From assembly GCA_025200525.1 (NCBI GenBank), contig CM045758.1:194592463-194656462 (forward strand): DNA of 64,000 nucleotides. The letters are read 5' to 3'. Made by a program: the position numbers and the translations under genes. Each line of letters opens with the position of its first letter. Within the stretch, counting starts at the first letter, position 1. Source of the stretch: Camellia lanceoleosa. Lineage: Eukaryota; Streptophyta; Magnoliopsida; Ericales; Theaceae. The notes under the pieces are model-generated. The model worked only from the letters and a program-made list of their open reading frames with translations, ran no database searches and was not told the origin of the DNA. Shown one piece after another: positions 1 to 12,067 of the stretch.

Positions 1-1244
1 AAATTGCACATCCAATACTTTGCACTGTTCATCAGTCCGCTCGAGCGGGGAAAATGTACGCTCGAGCGGAGTGTTGGGTGACACGCTTGAGCGAGGATAT
101 TGCTGCTCAAGCGGGGACCTTTGTTGGCTTGTCCGCCGAAAGGGGAAACTCCTTCGCCGGGACCTGCTTTTACTAAAAATTTCTTAAACTGTTTTCTGTG
201 CACATCTTTGCATCCTCATCCCATCCTAGGCATTCTTAGGTCTAGTTTAAGACATCTTAATGAGGATATAGATGTAGAACACACCGAGGCATAATAGGGA
301 GTTAATTATTACACTTCCCAACTGTGAAACTTAAAGTGTGTTCAATCTGTTAACTGTTTAGGGTTGGCATTCCGAGGAGACGCTCTAGCTACTGATAGCC
401 CAGAACTCTGTGAGTAACGATTGTGTAAAGATACGTTCAAAATGTTTATCTTTTGAATACTGAACTGAACTGTTTACTGAACTGATATTGTTTACTGAAT
501 GAATGTATGTCCTATATTCTCAATCGCATCTTGTGGCATCCTTAGCACCTCGCCATCGTTATCAAGCATGAGATCTCGCCGGTTTCTCGTAGAACCACTC
601 ATTTCTTGATTGATGGCCATCATTACTGTTCGGTCTTTTAAGACCTAATATTCTTATTATCTTTGATGGATGTACCACATATGATTTCTTTGTATTGAAC
701 AACTGATATACTGATTTAATTGACCTGTTTTCATTACTGTAAGGACATTCATTCTAAACCTCTCTACGCATTATGTCATTCACTGGGCTTTAGCTCACTG
801 CTCATATATATATGTAGGTGTACAGGCACCGGACCAAAGCTAGACGCAACGGGGTTATTCCAGCTTTTGTCAAGCCGACCACTCGTCTTTCACTGCGAGG
901 CTCCAAGCCTATCATGCTAAGGCATAGGGGTGTTTTAGCATTCCCTTCTACATCGCTCTCACCGCTTTCTATAGATCGTTATCCGCTTTCGCATCATGTT
1001 ATCAAGGGATTAGGTCCTCGACCGAGTATCAGAATATTGGTATAGACTGTACTTTTTGACTGCATAAATGTATGAAAATCTTTTTGGCATATAGACTGTC
1101 ACAGCTCATTAGACATTATTTATTTATCAGATATTAGGCCCTCAGACTCTATTTTTTATCAGATATCAAGAAGGCCTTGGTAATCTCTTGACATCGGGTG
1201 GTTACTGATTGCTAAACCCATAGGGCCGAGTTTGGGTCGTGACA
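1..1244 (+). repeat. 5' LTR, 3' part only
   Basis: Aligns along its length with 7112-8305 of the 3' LTR, with several small indels, and ends in TGACA immediately before the PBS. The first 120 bases hold CTCGAG palindromes and diverged forms (CTTGAG, CTCAAG). Roughly the first 1.1 kb of this LTR is outside the window. It carries extra bases relative to the 3' copy near 100-150 and 520-600, so the two LTRs have diverged by indels as well as substitutions. Short ORFs in it are not genes. Confidence 0.92.
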
Positions 1245-1247
1245 GAG

Positions 1248-1259
1248 TGGTATCAGAGC
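1248..1259 (+). other. Primer binding site, initiator Met tRNA type
   Basis: TGGTATCAGAGC, complementary to the 3' end of plant initiator Met tRNA, lies three bases after the 5' LTR. It primes minus-strand cDNA synthesis in most plant LTR retrotransposons. Confidence 0.93.
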
Positions 1260-1458
1260 GATACTTAACCACGAGTTATACCGCACACACGTGTCCAAAT
1301 GAGCTATAGGGTGTCCTAGAAAAGTGATTAGGGCATTCATGAGCATGGAAAGTGTGTGGCTATGACATGACTGATTATATGCCAATGTGTTAACCTGTTT
1401 AAAGAAATTACTGTCTATATTGATGACTGTTATAACTCTTATAACTGTTTATAGTGAA

Positions 1459-2495
1459 ATGGATAATGCAAATGAATCTGAATCCTCATCCACTGAGGCA
1501 AGAATGGCAAGAATGGAAAGATGATGGAACTGATAACTGCTAGACTTGATCAACAACAGAACCAACAGCCCCTACTTCCTCCTCCTCCTCCGGTACAGCC
1601 GAACCAGAATCTGAATGTTAATGATGGGGACATAATTGCTCTCACCCAGAAGTTCAGCAAACTGAAACCGCCTTCCTTTCAGGGAGGGCTTGAACCGTTA
1701 AAGGCTGAAGCTTGGGTTCTTGAGACTAAAAAATTGTTTGAGGTTTTTCCATGTTCTGAGGCACATAAAGTGCTGTTGGCTACCTTTACTTTGCAAGAGG
1801 AAGTAAGAAGGTGGTGGATGCTTACTCGGGATGATAACACTGCTATGACTTGGGCTCAATTTAAAGTAGCCTTCTTTGAAAAATACTTCCCCTCAGTGTG
1901 TCAGGGCAGGAAGGTCACTGAATTTGAACAGTTAAAACAGGGCACAATGTCTGTCGCTGAATATGAAATGAAGTTTACTGGACTTGCCAGATATGCACCA
2001 CATATGGTGGATACCGATTACGAAAAGGCCAGAAGGTTTGAAGGCGCCCTGAATGTTGCAATACTGGACAAGATAAATGTTTTAAAGCTACTGACTTATG
2101 TGGGTGTTCTTGACCGAGCATTGATGGCTGAATCAAACATCGAAGTTGTGAAACAATCTGAGACGCCGGTATCTGAATGGCGTGGTAAAAGACAGAATTT
2201 CAAATTCAAGAAAGGCAAGCACAATCAATTGAACAAAAAGCAAAATACAAGGTCAACGACTACTTCCAGTCAAGGAAACTGTCCCTTTCCGCCCTGTTCC
2301 GAATGTGGTAAGAACCATAAAGGAATTTGTTATAAAATCTCTGGTGCTTGTTACAGGTGTGGCAAGGTGGGCCACATGGTGAAAGATTGCCCTTCCACTG
2401 CTCCGGGCAATAGTAAAGCTGCAGGCAGCGCCGCAGCATCAACTGTAGCACCAAAGCCTAACCCCAAAGCTACCGGGAAGAAGCCTATGAGGTAG
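1459..2495 (+). pseudogene. gag: gag (capsid/nucleocapsid) of the first gypsy element, frameshifted
   Basis: Gag packages element RNA into cytoplasmic particles. The start I favour is ATG at 1459, because the N-terminus it encodes (NESESS) matches the start of the related gag at 13750. That frame stops after about 21 codons, and the rest continues from 1521 in another frame, consistent with loss of one base near 1518-1520. The retrotransposon-gag domain lies in the middle (WWMLTRDD, FEKYFP, FEQLKQG, AEYEMKF motifs). A CCHC zinc knuckle CX2CX4HX4C (CYRCGKVGHMVKDC) sits near the C-terminus. An in-frame TAG at 2493-2495 separates it from the protease; relatives usually have one continuous gag-pol frame, so this is probably a nonsense mutation. 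Confidence 0.9.
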
Positions 2496-3173
2496 GGCCG
2501 AGTGTTCGCCCTAGTACCGGGAGACGTGCAAAATACTGAAACTGTTGTGTCAGGTATCCTCTCTATCTATGCTCAAAATGCGTATATACTGATTGATTCG
2601 GGGTCTACATATTCTTATGTGTCGCATACTTTTTCGCGTAAATTGAATAGACCCTTAGAACCTATGAATTATCTGCTAGCTGTATCATCAACCGTAAGAG
2701 GATCCATGACATGTGCTTATATGTATCCTGCTTGTGAGATTATTGTTGGGGATATGCATCTGTTTATTGATTTACTGCCATTGAATATTGATCATTTTGA
2801 TGTGATATTGGGGATGGACTGGTTACAAAAATATCATGCTACCATTGATTATGTGACAAAGCAAGTTGTTTTTCGTCCACCTGGTTTGCCTGAATTTGTA
2901 TTTAATGGAAGTTGAGTAATACCTCCTCCGTATTTGATTTCATCTGTGAAAGCTTGTAAATTGATTAGGAAGGGGTGTAAAGGATATCTGTGTTCCGTAT
3001 TGACTGTACCTATTGATGATAATGTTAAAACTGATATGAACTGTATTCCTATAGTCAGAGAATTCCCAGATGTTTTTCCAGATGAGCTGCCAGGGGATTT
3101 GATTGACAGGAAGATTGAATTTACTGTTGATGTGATTCCGGGCACACAACCAATATCCAAAGCTTCCTACTGA
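2496..3173 (+). pseudogene. pro: Aspartic protease of the first gypsy element
   Basis: Continues in the gag frame. The aspartic protease active site is LIDSGST (around 2593-2613), followed by a typical second half with DVILGMDWL near 2800-2822. The enzyme cleaves the polyprotein during particle maturation. Two further in-frame TGA codons interrupt it, at 2913-2915 and 3171-3173. The second falls in the conserved linker just before the RT (PISKASY then [10 protein letters not shown]), where relatives have Arg; CGA to TGA is the simplest explanation. The copy cannot make an intact polyprotein. Confidence 0.88.
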
Positions 3174-3980
3174 ATGGCCCCAACTGAATTGAAAGAATTG
3201 AAAGTGCAGTTGCAAGAACTGTTAGACAAAAAGTTTATCAGGACGAGTACTTCACCGTGGGGCACTCCTGTTTTGTTTGTAAAGAAGAAAGATGACTCAC
3301 TGAGACTGTGTATTGACTATCGCGAACTGAATAAGGTAACTGTAAAGAATAAATACCCATTACCACGAATTGATGACCTGTTTGATCAGTTACAGGGTGC
3401 ACAAGTGTTTTCTAAGATTGATCTCAGATCGGGATATCATCAACTGAAAGTTAAACCAGAAGACATTGATAAAACTATTTTCCGAACGAGGTATGGACAC
3501 TATGAATTTTTAGTTATGCCATTCGGAGTCACGAATGCACCAGCTGCATTTATGGACCTCATGAATAGAATCTTTAAACCGTACCTTGACGATTTTATTG
3601 TTGTATTTATTGATAACATATTGATTTACTCCAAAAGTATAGAAGAACATGAACACCATCTGAGACTTGCCCTACAGACCCTAAGAGAACAGAAACTGTA
3701 TGCTAAACTGTCTAAATGTGAATTCTGGATTGATCATGTTATGTTTTTGGGGCATGTTGTTAGCAAGGATGGTATATCTGTTGATCCGCAGAAAATTGAA
3801 GCTGTAGTGAACTGGCCTAGACCAACAAATGTAACAGAAGTCCGAAGCTTTTTGGGACTGGCTGGATATTACAAAAGATTTGTCAAAGATTTCTCCAAAA
3901 TTGCCTTACCACCACCCATTAACACGAAGGGACATCATTTGACTGGACTGACCAAAGGGAATCAGCTTTCCAAGAGTTGA
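3174..3980 (+). pseudogene. Reverse transcriptase of the first gypsy element, active-site mutant
   Basis: Clear Ty3/gypsy [50 protein letters not shown] and the catalytic block. Instead of the usual F/YIDD, the block reads FIDN (codons 3606-3617): the second catalytic Asp is Asn (AAC at 3615-3617), which should abolish metal binding. The frame is lost between about 3910 and 3970; the downstream part ([16 protein letters not shown]) resumes in another frame. This is the best phylogenetic marker of the element. Confidence 0.93.
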
Positions 3981-4834
3981 AAACTAGACTCGTCACTGCA
4001 CCGGTTCTTACCCTACCTACAGGTACGGATGGTTATACTGTTTTTAGTGATGCTTCTCATAAGGGTTTGGGGTGTGTGTTAATGCAGAATGGAAAAGTTA
4101 TTGCCTATGCTTCCCGACAACTGAGACCACATGAAAAGAACTACCCGACCTATGATCTGGAACTGGCTGCAGTAGTGTTTGCACTGAAAATCTGGCGTCA
4201 CTACCTTTACGGGGTGACATGTGAAGTATACACTGACCACAAGAGTTTGAAATATTTCTTCAGACAGAAAGAACTGAACATGAGACAGCGGAGATGGCTA
4301 GAACTGATCAAAGATTATGACTTACAGATTCTGTATCACCCGGAAAAAGCCAATACCGTTGCCAATGCACTGAGCCGGAAATCGATTGCGAACTTAGCTT
4401 GTTTGCTCACTGGACAGAAAGAGTTGCTTTGTGACCTTGAAAAGTCTGAAATTGAAGTTGTTTTGAAAGAACAAGGTGGAACCTTAGCTACTATTTCTGC
4501 TCAACCGGCACTGATTGAAGAAATTAAAGAGAAACAGCAACTGGATGACTTCTTCAAGAAGATCATCGAAGAGAGAGAATCTAAACCGAGACCGGGATTC
4601 AAATTTGAAAACAATGTACTGAAGTTTCAAGAAAGACTGTGTGTACCGAATGATTCTGAATTGAAAAGAAGAATTCTGCAAGAGGGCCACAACTCAAAAT
4701 TTTCTATCCATCCGGGGAATACGAAAATGTACCAAGATCTGAAACAGAATTTCTGGTGGCCGGGAATGAAGAAAGAAATCGCTGATTTTGTATCGAAATG
4801 TCTTCATTGCCAACAAGTTAAAGCGGAACATTAG
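3977..4834 (+). pseudogene. RNase H and integrase zinc-finger region of the first gypsy element
   Basis: Starts at the RT connection ([12 protein letters not shown]). RNase H acidic motifs are visible: [33 protein letters not shown] and ANALSRKS. The integrase H2C2 finger follows ([29 protein letters not shown]). RNase H removes RNA from the RNA/cDNA hybrid. The frame closes with TAG at 4832-4834, just after the finger, where relatives have Gln (CAG to TAG likely). Confidence 0.92.
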
Positions 4835-5500
4835 CGACCCGCAGGCTTACTGCAACCCTTACCCATACCGGAGTGGAAATGAGAGCATATCACGATGGAT
4901 TTTATCGTTGGATTGCCTCGCTCTAGAAAAGGTATGGACTCTATTTGGGTTATTGTTGATAGACTGACTAAATCTGCACACTTCCTACCTATCAAGACAA
5001 TTTATAATACGGACAAACTGGCTATACTCTATATTGACGAAATTGTTAGACTGCATGGAGTGCCTGTGTCTATTGTTTCTGACAGGGATTCGAAGTTTAT
5101 ATCGAGGTTTTGGCAAAGCCTACAGACTGCATTGGGTACTAAATTGAGGCTGAGTAGTGCCTATCATCCTCAGACAGATGGCCAGTCAGAAAGGACCATC
5201 CAAACTCTGGAGGATTTACTGAGAATGTGTGTCATTGATTTTCAGGGAGATTGGGAAAGTCATCTGCCATTAGTTGAATTCGCCTACAACAACAGTTACC
5301 ATTCAAGTATCGGTATGGCGCCTTTCAAGACATTGTATGGCAGAAAATGTAAATCTCCGATTTGCTGGGCAGAAGTTGGAGATGGGCCTTTGCTTGGGCC
5401 CGAGATTGTTTATGAAACGACTGAGAAAGTGAAACTGATACAGCAGAGACTGAAAACTACACAGAGCAGACAGAAGAGTTATGCAGATGTCAGAAGATAG
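4835..5500 (+). pseudogene. Integrase core of the first gypsy element
   Basis: Same frame as the RNase H/finger segment. The rve core carries the D,D,E signature: Asp in TMDFIVGLP, Asp in IVSDRDSKF and Glu in [16 protein letters not shown]. The linker upstream (RPAGLLQPLPIPEWK) is interrupted by TGA at about 4877-4879, where a Trp is expected (G to A). The segment ends at TAG 5498-5500, again in frame with what follows. The core joins cDNA to host chromosomal DNA. Confidence 0.92.
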
Positions 5501-5983
5501 GACAGAGAATATGAAGTGGGTGATTATGTGTTTGTGAAAGTGACACCGATGAAAGGCCAAATTCGTTTTGGAGTCAAAGGCAAGTTAGCACCGAGATATG
5601 TCAGACCGTATGAGATTATTGAGAAAATCAATCCAGTGGCGTATCAAGTTGCGCTCCCTCATGAAATGGGGCATATGCATAACGTCTTCCACATTTCGAT
5701 GTTGAGAGACTATCTTATAGATCTATTTCATGTGATTGAGCCTACTCGGATAGTGTTGAGTGATAACTACACTTACGAGGAACGGCCTATAAAGATTGTA
5801 AACCGACGGATCAAGAAACTGAGAAATAAAGAGATCCCACTAGTGAAAGTGGACTGGCAGAACCATGGTAGTGTGTATGCCACTTGGGAAAGGGAAGACG
5901 ACATGGCTAAGAGATATCCAGAACTGTTCCCACTGAACCCTGTTTTCTTCCTGACTGAAGGTAATTCGAGTTTAGAGGACTAA
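5501..5983 (+). pseudogene. Integrase C-terminus with chromodomain-like tail
   Basis: Continues the integrase frame after one stop: the GDYVFVKVTP / GKLAPRYVRPYEI block and HNVFHISMLRDY, then a tail (YEERPIKIVNRRIKKLR, VKVDW, ATWEREDDMAKRYPELF). That layout matches the group II chromodomain of Tekay/Del chromoviruses, which is thought to bias insertion toward heterochromatin. The reading frame ends with TAA at 5981-5983, just before the PPT. Lineage assignment rests on motif memory, not on a tree. Confidence 0.82.
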
Positions 5984-5987
5984 ACTC

Positions 5988-6005
5988 TTTTTAAGGAAGG
6001 GAGAC
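5988..6005 (+). other. Polypurine tract
   Basis: Purine-rich AAGGAAGGGAGA stretch directly before the 3' LTR start (TGTAAC at 6006), where plus-strand cDNA priming occurs. The gag-only element 2 has the homologous context (AAGGTTGGGAGAC) at 17341-17353. Confidence 0.85.
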
Positions 6006-8305
6006 TGTAACAACCCTCGTACCGATTGCCGATAAATTACCGATTAATTACTGATTACTGTTAACTGAGACTGATAATGACTGACAACTGGATTGAATGA
6101 AATCTTCGAATCGAATCAAATTGAACCTGAATTGATTGAGTATATTTATTGTATTGCATATTCTATCTGTTTGACTGGTTATTTATCTGTTCGTGTTTTA
6201 TGTTTAAACTGCTAATTGAAGGCCCTATCGGCAGCCGAACCGTAAATAGATTGATGTTTTAGGACCATCGTAATTTATCTGATTTTATGGTATAATTATC
6301 CAAAATGTGATTAGGTATGATTAAATTAGATTAAATGTTGGTATGTTGCAAAGTTTGCCTTATTTACCAAAAATCCATGTAGTGGCCCACTATCTTAAAC
6401 CATTTTGAGCCTTATAACACCTTATGCCAAACATTTGATCAGCCTTTCTTGAGAGCTAGCCGACCTTAGAGTAAGAGAGGGAGAGAATTAAGAGGGAATT
6501 AGGTTCAACTTATAGAATTGCTTGGAAATTGAAGATTGATTTCAAAATTGTGCTTCCATTTTTGAATACAAGACTTAAGTAAGAGAATTCATCCCTCTAA
6601 TTGTGAGTTTAACCTAAGTCTTGCATGTTTCATGCTCCATTGTAGAACTAAGTCATGTTGTAGCTCATACATGGCGAGTTATGCTAGAATTCATGCATGC
6701 ATGTTTGAATGGATGAGTTTTGAGTGGAATTCATGGTAGAATTGTACATGCATGCTCATGTTTAAACTTAAGTCCATGTTTTCAACTTGTTTTGAAAAGA
6801 ATGAGCTCCTTAGAGCATGTTTTGAAGCTTTAAATTGGTTTGAATGCATGCATGTCATGTTTGAATATTGTTCATGTATGTTCATGAAAAATGAGTTTGA
6901 AAATGAGTTTAATTGAAACACCCTTGGGCCTTGATTTCTTAAATTGATCTTTGAAACATGATGTTCTATGAGTTTACAAATGTTTTCCAGAAAATGGGCC
7001 AAGAGGACCGAATTTGGAGCATCAAAACTTGATTTTGAGCTTGGGACTCAAATCTGGAATTTCCAAATTTTGGTCGTCCGCTCGAGCGGAGTGATGCGCG
7101 CTCGAGCGGAGAAATCGCACATCCAGTACTTTGCACTGTTTATCAGTCCGCTCGAGCGGGGAAAATGTACGCTCGAGCGGAGTGTTGGGTGATACGCTCG
7201 AGCAGGGACCTTTGTTGGCTTGTCCGCTCGAGCGGGGAAACCTGCGCTCGAGTGGGACCGTGTTTTACTGAAAATTTCTTAAACTGTTTTCTGTGCACAT
7301 CTTTGCATCCTCATCCCATCCTAGGTATTCTTAGGCCTAGTTTAAGACATCTTAATGAGGATATAGACATAGAACACACCGAGGCATAATAGGGAGTTAA
7401 TTATTACACTTCCCAACTGTGAAACTTAAAGTGTGTTCAATCTGTTAACTGTTTAGGGTTAGCATTCTGAGGAGACGCTCTAGCTACTGATAGCCCAGAA
7501 CTCTGTGAGTAACGATTGTGTAAAGATACGTTCAAAATGTTTATCTTTTGAACACCGAATCGAATCAAGCATCGAATCGATATTGTTCTTGAATGAATGT
7601 ATGTCCTATATTATCGCTACTATTATTCTGAGAGATCTCTGTCGGTTCCTCGTCTGACCACTCTTGTTTCTTGATTGATGGCCATAATTACTGTTCGGTC
7701 TTTTAAGACCTACTGCTACTGTTATGTTGATGGATGTACCACATATGACTGTTTACTGTACTGAACAACTGATATACTGATTTAATTGAACTGTTTTCAT
7801 TACTGTAAGGACATTCATTCTAAACCTCTTTACGCATTATGTTGTTCACTGGGCTTTAGCTCACTGCTCATATATATATGTAGGTGTCTACAGCACCGAC
7901 CAAAGCGAACGCGTCGGGGTTATTCCGGCTTTGTCAAGCGACCTCGTGCGAGGCTCCAAGCCTATCATGCTAAGGCTTAGGGATGTTTTAGCATTCCCCC
8001 TTCTGTACTGTCTCACTGTTTTGTATAGACTATTATCTGCTTTACTGTACTGTTATCAAGGGATTAGGTCCCCTGACCGAGTGATCAAATATTGGTATAG
8101 ACTGTCTTGTTTATTTATAAATGTATGAAAATCTTTTTGGCATACAAACTGTCACAGTTTATTGGACATTATTTATTTACTGTATTGGCTTCCGCCAGGC
8201 CTTGTACTCTGTTTTACTGTATTACTGTTAAGAAGGCCTTCGGTAATCTCGGATTACTGGCCGGTTATGGTGCTAAACCCATAGGGCCGGGTTTGGGTCG
8301 TGACA
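6006..8305 (+). repeat. 3' LTR of the first gypsy element (2,300 bp)
   Basis: Begins TGTAACAACC after the PPT and ends GGGTCGTGACA. Its last 1.2 kb matches 1-1244. Between 7076 and 7256 it contains seven CTCGAG hexamers, most within CGCTCGAGCG palindromes. Its 3' terminal block (TTACTGGCCGGT, GCTAAACCCATAGGG, GGGTTTGGGTCGTGACA) is shared with the LTRs ending at 13384, 19679 and 35700, which marks them as one LTR superfamily. Confidence 0.93.
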
Positions 8306-9500
8306 CTCCTCTTTTGATTTAATACCCAAATCCTAAGTTTGTTCATTGTACACCCAAATTCCACCATTGTTACATAATAACTCATAACTAAGTTAAAAGT
8401 TATATGAATGTATAGAAAATCCCTACCTCAAGCTTAGAAGACCAAAGGAAGAGATGGAGAGACGTCAAACATACCAAAACCAAACTTTAATCGGACCAAA
8501 AAAGAACTCTTGATGCGCACCACCTTTTTAACAAAGGTGCACGGATATAGGGATCACTAGATCTAGGTGAAAATGTAGAGAGAAGAGAAATTTTAGAGAG
8601 AGAGAATCTAAATCTAGGGTTTTTGAAAAGTAGAGAGAGAGAAGTGAAAAAGTGATGTAAAATGACCTTTTTACAAACTGATATACGCACAATCCACTCA
8701 AGCGCAAGACTTGACGTTTGAGTGCCAAATACAATAAGTTGTTCGCTCGAGCGCAAGAAATGATCACTCAAGCGCAGAATACACACATCCAAGAGTTTTG
8801 CAGAAAACAAACCATCGCTCGAGTACAAGAATGGCCGCTCGAGCTAAGCCCGCTAGAGCGCAGAAAGAACCGCTCGAGCGTAGAATACACCCTCCCAGTA
8901 GTTTTGCAAACCTGCAAAAGTACTGAGAGTTTGCAAAGCCCGCTCGAGCGCAAGAAGTACCGCTCAAGCACAAGAACAAAAATCTGAACAACAAAAGTCT
9001 GAAAACTAAGCAACTAACCTGTTCCAAACATGCGCCAACCAACTTAATAACCAAACTCAACTAAGAATAAAGGGGAAAAGACATGAACAACATTTGGAAA
9101 CCGTAAAACCCGAACTCCAGAATATCAAATGGATCAGGTCAAAGCCGGAATCGCTATATTATATATATCTATAACTGTAACAAATTAACTATAATATATA
9201 TGAAAAATTATATTAAGCTTTCATTTTCAATTAATTGAATTATAACTAACAAATTAACAAATAACAGTAATGAAATAATGGGGTAGAAATAGGATAAAAA
9301 TAAATAACACAATGATATTTAAAAGTTTTAAATTTGCCTAGTTATACAAAAATCTAATGTTATAGTAAAATATTATTCTCAATAAATTTTCACATTTTCT
9401 ATTAAATAAAATGACAATAAAAAAAAATGATATCCAATTTATTTATTTTTTTACTTCAATTTTATGGTCTTCATTGAAGAAAACAAAATCCAATCAAAAT
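8306..9500. other. Unclassified segment with a CTCGAG-palindrome cluster
   Basis: No credible coding sequence. GA-rich stretches occur at about 8570-8640. A cluster of CGCTCGAGCG-like palindromes at 8700-8970 includes five exact CTCGAG copies and degraded CTCAAG forms. The text between palindromes (ACATCC...AGTTTTGCA) resembles the same cassette in the LTRs at 1-120, 10080-10160 and 34560-34640. It may be a fragment of a further LTR whose ends I cannot find. The part after 9130 is plain AT-rich DNA. Confidence 0.6.
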
Positions 9501-10507
9501 TGAAAAATCTAGAAATCCCCTAGATGTTGATTTGTGATTATGTATCAATTTTAAGCAGTATATAACAATCCCAATCAAACAATCAAGACAAATCGACACA
9601 ACAATTTTACATGGAAAAACCACAATTAGAGCACCTCCAATTGTGATAAAAAAACCACGAGCAACAGCTATAAAACAATCCACTAAGAAGATATAAAGGA
9701 ATTACACAGGTATACTCACAATTACCTAGCGAATCCACGCCCGAATTGAACCATCCCCTATGTGCCTCTTTTAGCCCCGTCTTCACCTCGAAATTGTCTT
9801 AACAATGAGCCACTCCAGAAACCACCAAAGTTTCAAGCTCGAATTCTTCAGAATCCACCGAAGAACAACTCTCTCTTTTGTGTAGAACAAACAAATAACC
9901 CTTTGATGTTTAAACCATGAGTTGACTACTCAATCAAAACATCAAAGAAAACTAGCAAAATATCCCCAGATATAAACCCTAGAACCTATCTGGAGAAGTA
10001 ATCCTAGATTTGGACTGAAACACGTATTTATAGAAAACTGTCCCGCAATCTCCGCTCGAGCGTTAGATTGGCCACTCGAGTGGACCTACGCTCGAGCGCG
10101 AAAAGTGCCGCTCGAGCACGAAAAAACAACATCCAGTATTTTTGCAAGCGAACAAACTTCTGAAACCCATCATTCTCCGCTCGAGCGTGGGAATGTCCGC
10201 TCGAGTGGACAGGTAACTTTGAATGCATTTTTGTATTTTACTTTGAAGCGCCCTCGACCCACTTCGGCGTTGTCCGACCAGCCAAGGCGTTATCCTTGGA
10301 CCCATGAGTGACGGGCAGCTCGATCCCCATCATAATTAGCGAAGTGGCAATCTTGAAAGCATTAACATCACAAACTTCTCTACAAGGCACAATTTGGGTT
10401 GGATCCGCATCTAAAAACTCATAGCCTCACTGAAATAAAAAGTGCGAAAGCAAGTACAACTGAAATGAGTTTTGTCAATTGGGATTGCCAAGAATAAAAA
10501 CCTAACA
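9501..10507 (-). repeat. 3' LTR of the minus-strand copia-type element
   Basis: 1,007 bp. On the minus strand it starts TGTTAGGTTTTTATTCTTGG at 10507 and ends CTAGATTTTTCA at 9501. It aligns with 21286-22302. CTCGAG palindromes cluster at 10050-10210 (six exact). Relative to the right copy it differs by many point changes and by a different filler at about 10245-10320. Confidence 0.92.
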
Positions 10508-10522
10508 ATCTCCCCCTTTGGC
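10508..10522 (-). other. Polypurine tract of the minus-strand copia-type element
   Basis: On the minus strand AAAGGGGGAGATTG abuts the LTR start TGTTAGG, the usual copia arrangement. A second, similar purine stretch (AAAAAGGGGGAGAAAG on minus) lies at about 10831-10846. Confidence 0.85.
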
Positions 10523-12067
10523 AATGCCGTGACAAAACACACCTAACAAATAAAATCCTAATCACCCCAACCCATTACAGCCAACAAAAACAAACTTCTT
10601 TCTCAAGGTCATGATCTGCAAAACAGCTATTAGTCCCACAAGAGTATATGAAAAAGCAATAAACATATGACTAGATTATCTTGAAGCATTTTTGAAGCAT
10701 GAAATGGAACACATGAACAGATGCGACTTGGAGATTTTAAGAATATGTAGCATGAAAACCTGAAAACTAAAACACATGCACCCGACACATGGCATGAATG
10801 CATGAAATCTTAAGACATATGAAAAACAACTTTCTCCCCCTTTTTGTCACGAATTGACAAAGAAAGCTCAAACAACCAAAGCAAGATCATAAACCACACA
10901 AGCAATGATATGATGATGTAAATATCAGAAGCATGCAAGAAGGAAATAATAAGCAAACAGTGCATAGCAACATGCAAAACAATTATAGCCAATCTCCCTT
11001 ACCAAACAAATCAAAGTGTTCATACTAACAAACTCTTGTAATGATAAACCAAACTCCCTCTCACTAAAAACAAAGAACAAACAGAAAACGACAAAAAATA
11101 ATATGGTAGAGCAATCAAGGAATTTCAAATTTGGACCTTGAAACACACAAGATTATCTAAGAAGCACAATTACTTGAAAACACAATGTGCATAGCCTTTA
11201 GAAGATTCCTCATAAAAGAAAGTGATGCATTATGTGAAAAGCATAGATCCCATGATAAAAGTGTGTGTGTGACTTTTGAAGTTCGACAAACACTAGATTC
11301 AAATCCTAGTAGCGATATGAAAGCTGGACCTCCGTCAAGAGAATCTAAGCACAACCAAGGAAAGTCAAACCAATAGGAATCAAGGAGTATTTGTTGAGTA
11401 ATAGCGGAGGCTTCCCCACAATCAATGAATCCCTTTTTTCGCATTTTTTTTCCTTTGCACATTTTTTTTCTTTCTTTTGCACACTCATTGGTGGCTGACA
11501 CACTCAAGAGTATGGAAACCGAACCAGAGAAGCATGGATATAATAAGGATAGCTTGGTTGGTGACTCTGAGGTAGCCTTTTCCTCATGGCTAGACTACAA
11601 AAAATAGAGGGGTAAGCCATGGCAATGCAAAAAGATAGAGGATGGTTAAGAGACTCAACATCACCCATGATATGCTAGTATAGGTCAATTCCTCTCGAAA
11701 AGCAGAAGATACAATGACAGAAGTCCATAGAGAAAAAAAATGATCACTAAGGTGGAAGACTCCAAAATTTGCTAATCTAATAGTGTGTACAGAATGAGAC
11801 ATACCAATCAAATAACACACACTCCGAAATGAGTAATGACCACAAAAAGCACACATATATTAACATGTAATGGATATTCTCATCAATTCTAATATGCACC
11901 AAGAACTACTCAAAAATTTCAAGCTTGCAAAACCATACTAAGAAAATCTTTTTTGATTTTTTTTTTTTTTTTGAAAACAAAGCAAAACAGAAAACGAACA
12001 GGCATACATCAAAAGACTCAAAAAAAAAAAAAAAAAAAAACAACAACAACTAAAACGACTAAACAAA
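10523..12067 (-). other. Non-coding spacer where pol is expected
   Basis: About 1.5 kb between the end of gag and the PPT. No stretch in any frame resembles protease, integrase, RT or RNase H. It is A-rich on the plus strand, with homopolymers at about 11448-11480, 11950-11975 and 12018-12040. This absence is the basis for calling the element gag-only. Confidence 0.8.

Larger units (their letters stand above)
1..8305 (+). mobile_element. Ty3/gypsy retrotransposon, Tekay-like chromovirus, decayed (5' end outside window)
   Basis: Order read from the sequence: partial 5' LTR, iMet-type PBS, gag with CCHC knuckle, protease, RT, RNase H, HHCC/integrase, C-terminal chromodomain-like segment, PPT and full 3' LTR. 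The gag-pro-RT-RH-IN order is diagnostic of Ty3/gypsy; the tail after integrase resembles the group II chromodomain of the Tekay/Del clade (inference). Coding is interrupted by at least six in-frame stops and two frameshifts, and one RT catalytic Asp is changed, so the copy is dead. The 3' LTR ends with TGACA at 8305; the following five bases, CTCCT (8306-8310), would be the target duplication but its 5' partner is off-window. Confidence 0.93.

Noticed and set aside
1..120. CRISPR-like spaced repeats of CGCTCGAGCG
   Set aside because: Plant nuclear context, irregular spacing of about 15-50 bases, repeats only 10 bp; no cas genes.
818..1045. Short LTR open frames, also at 7165-7389 and 7931-8128
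   Set aside because: Inside LTRs, not conserved between the two LTR copies because indels change the frame.
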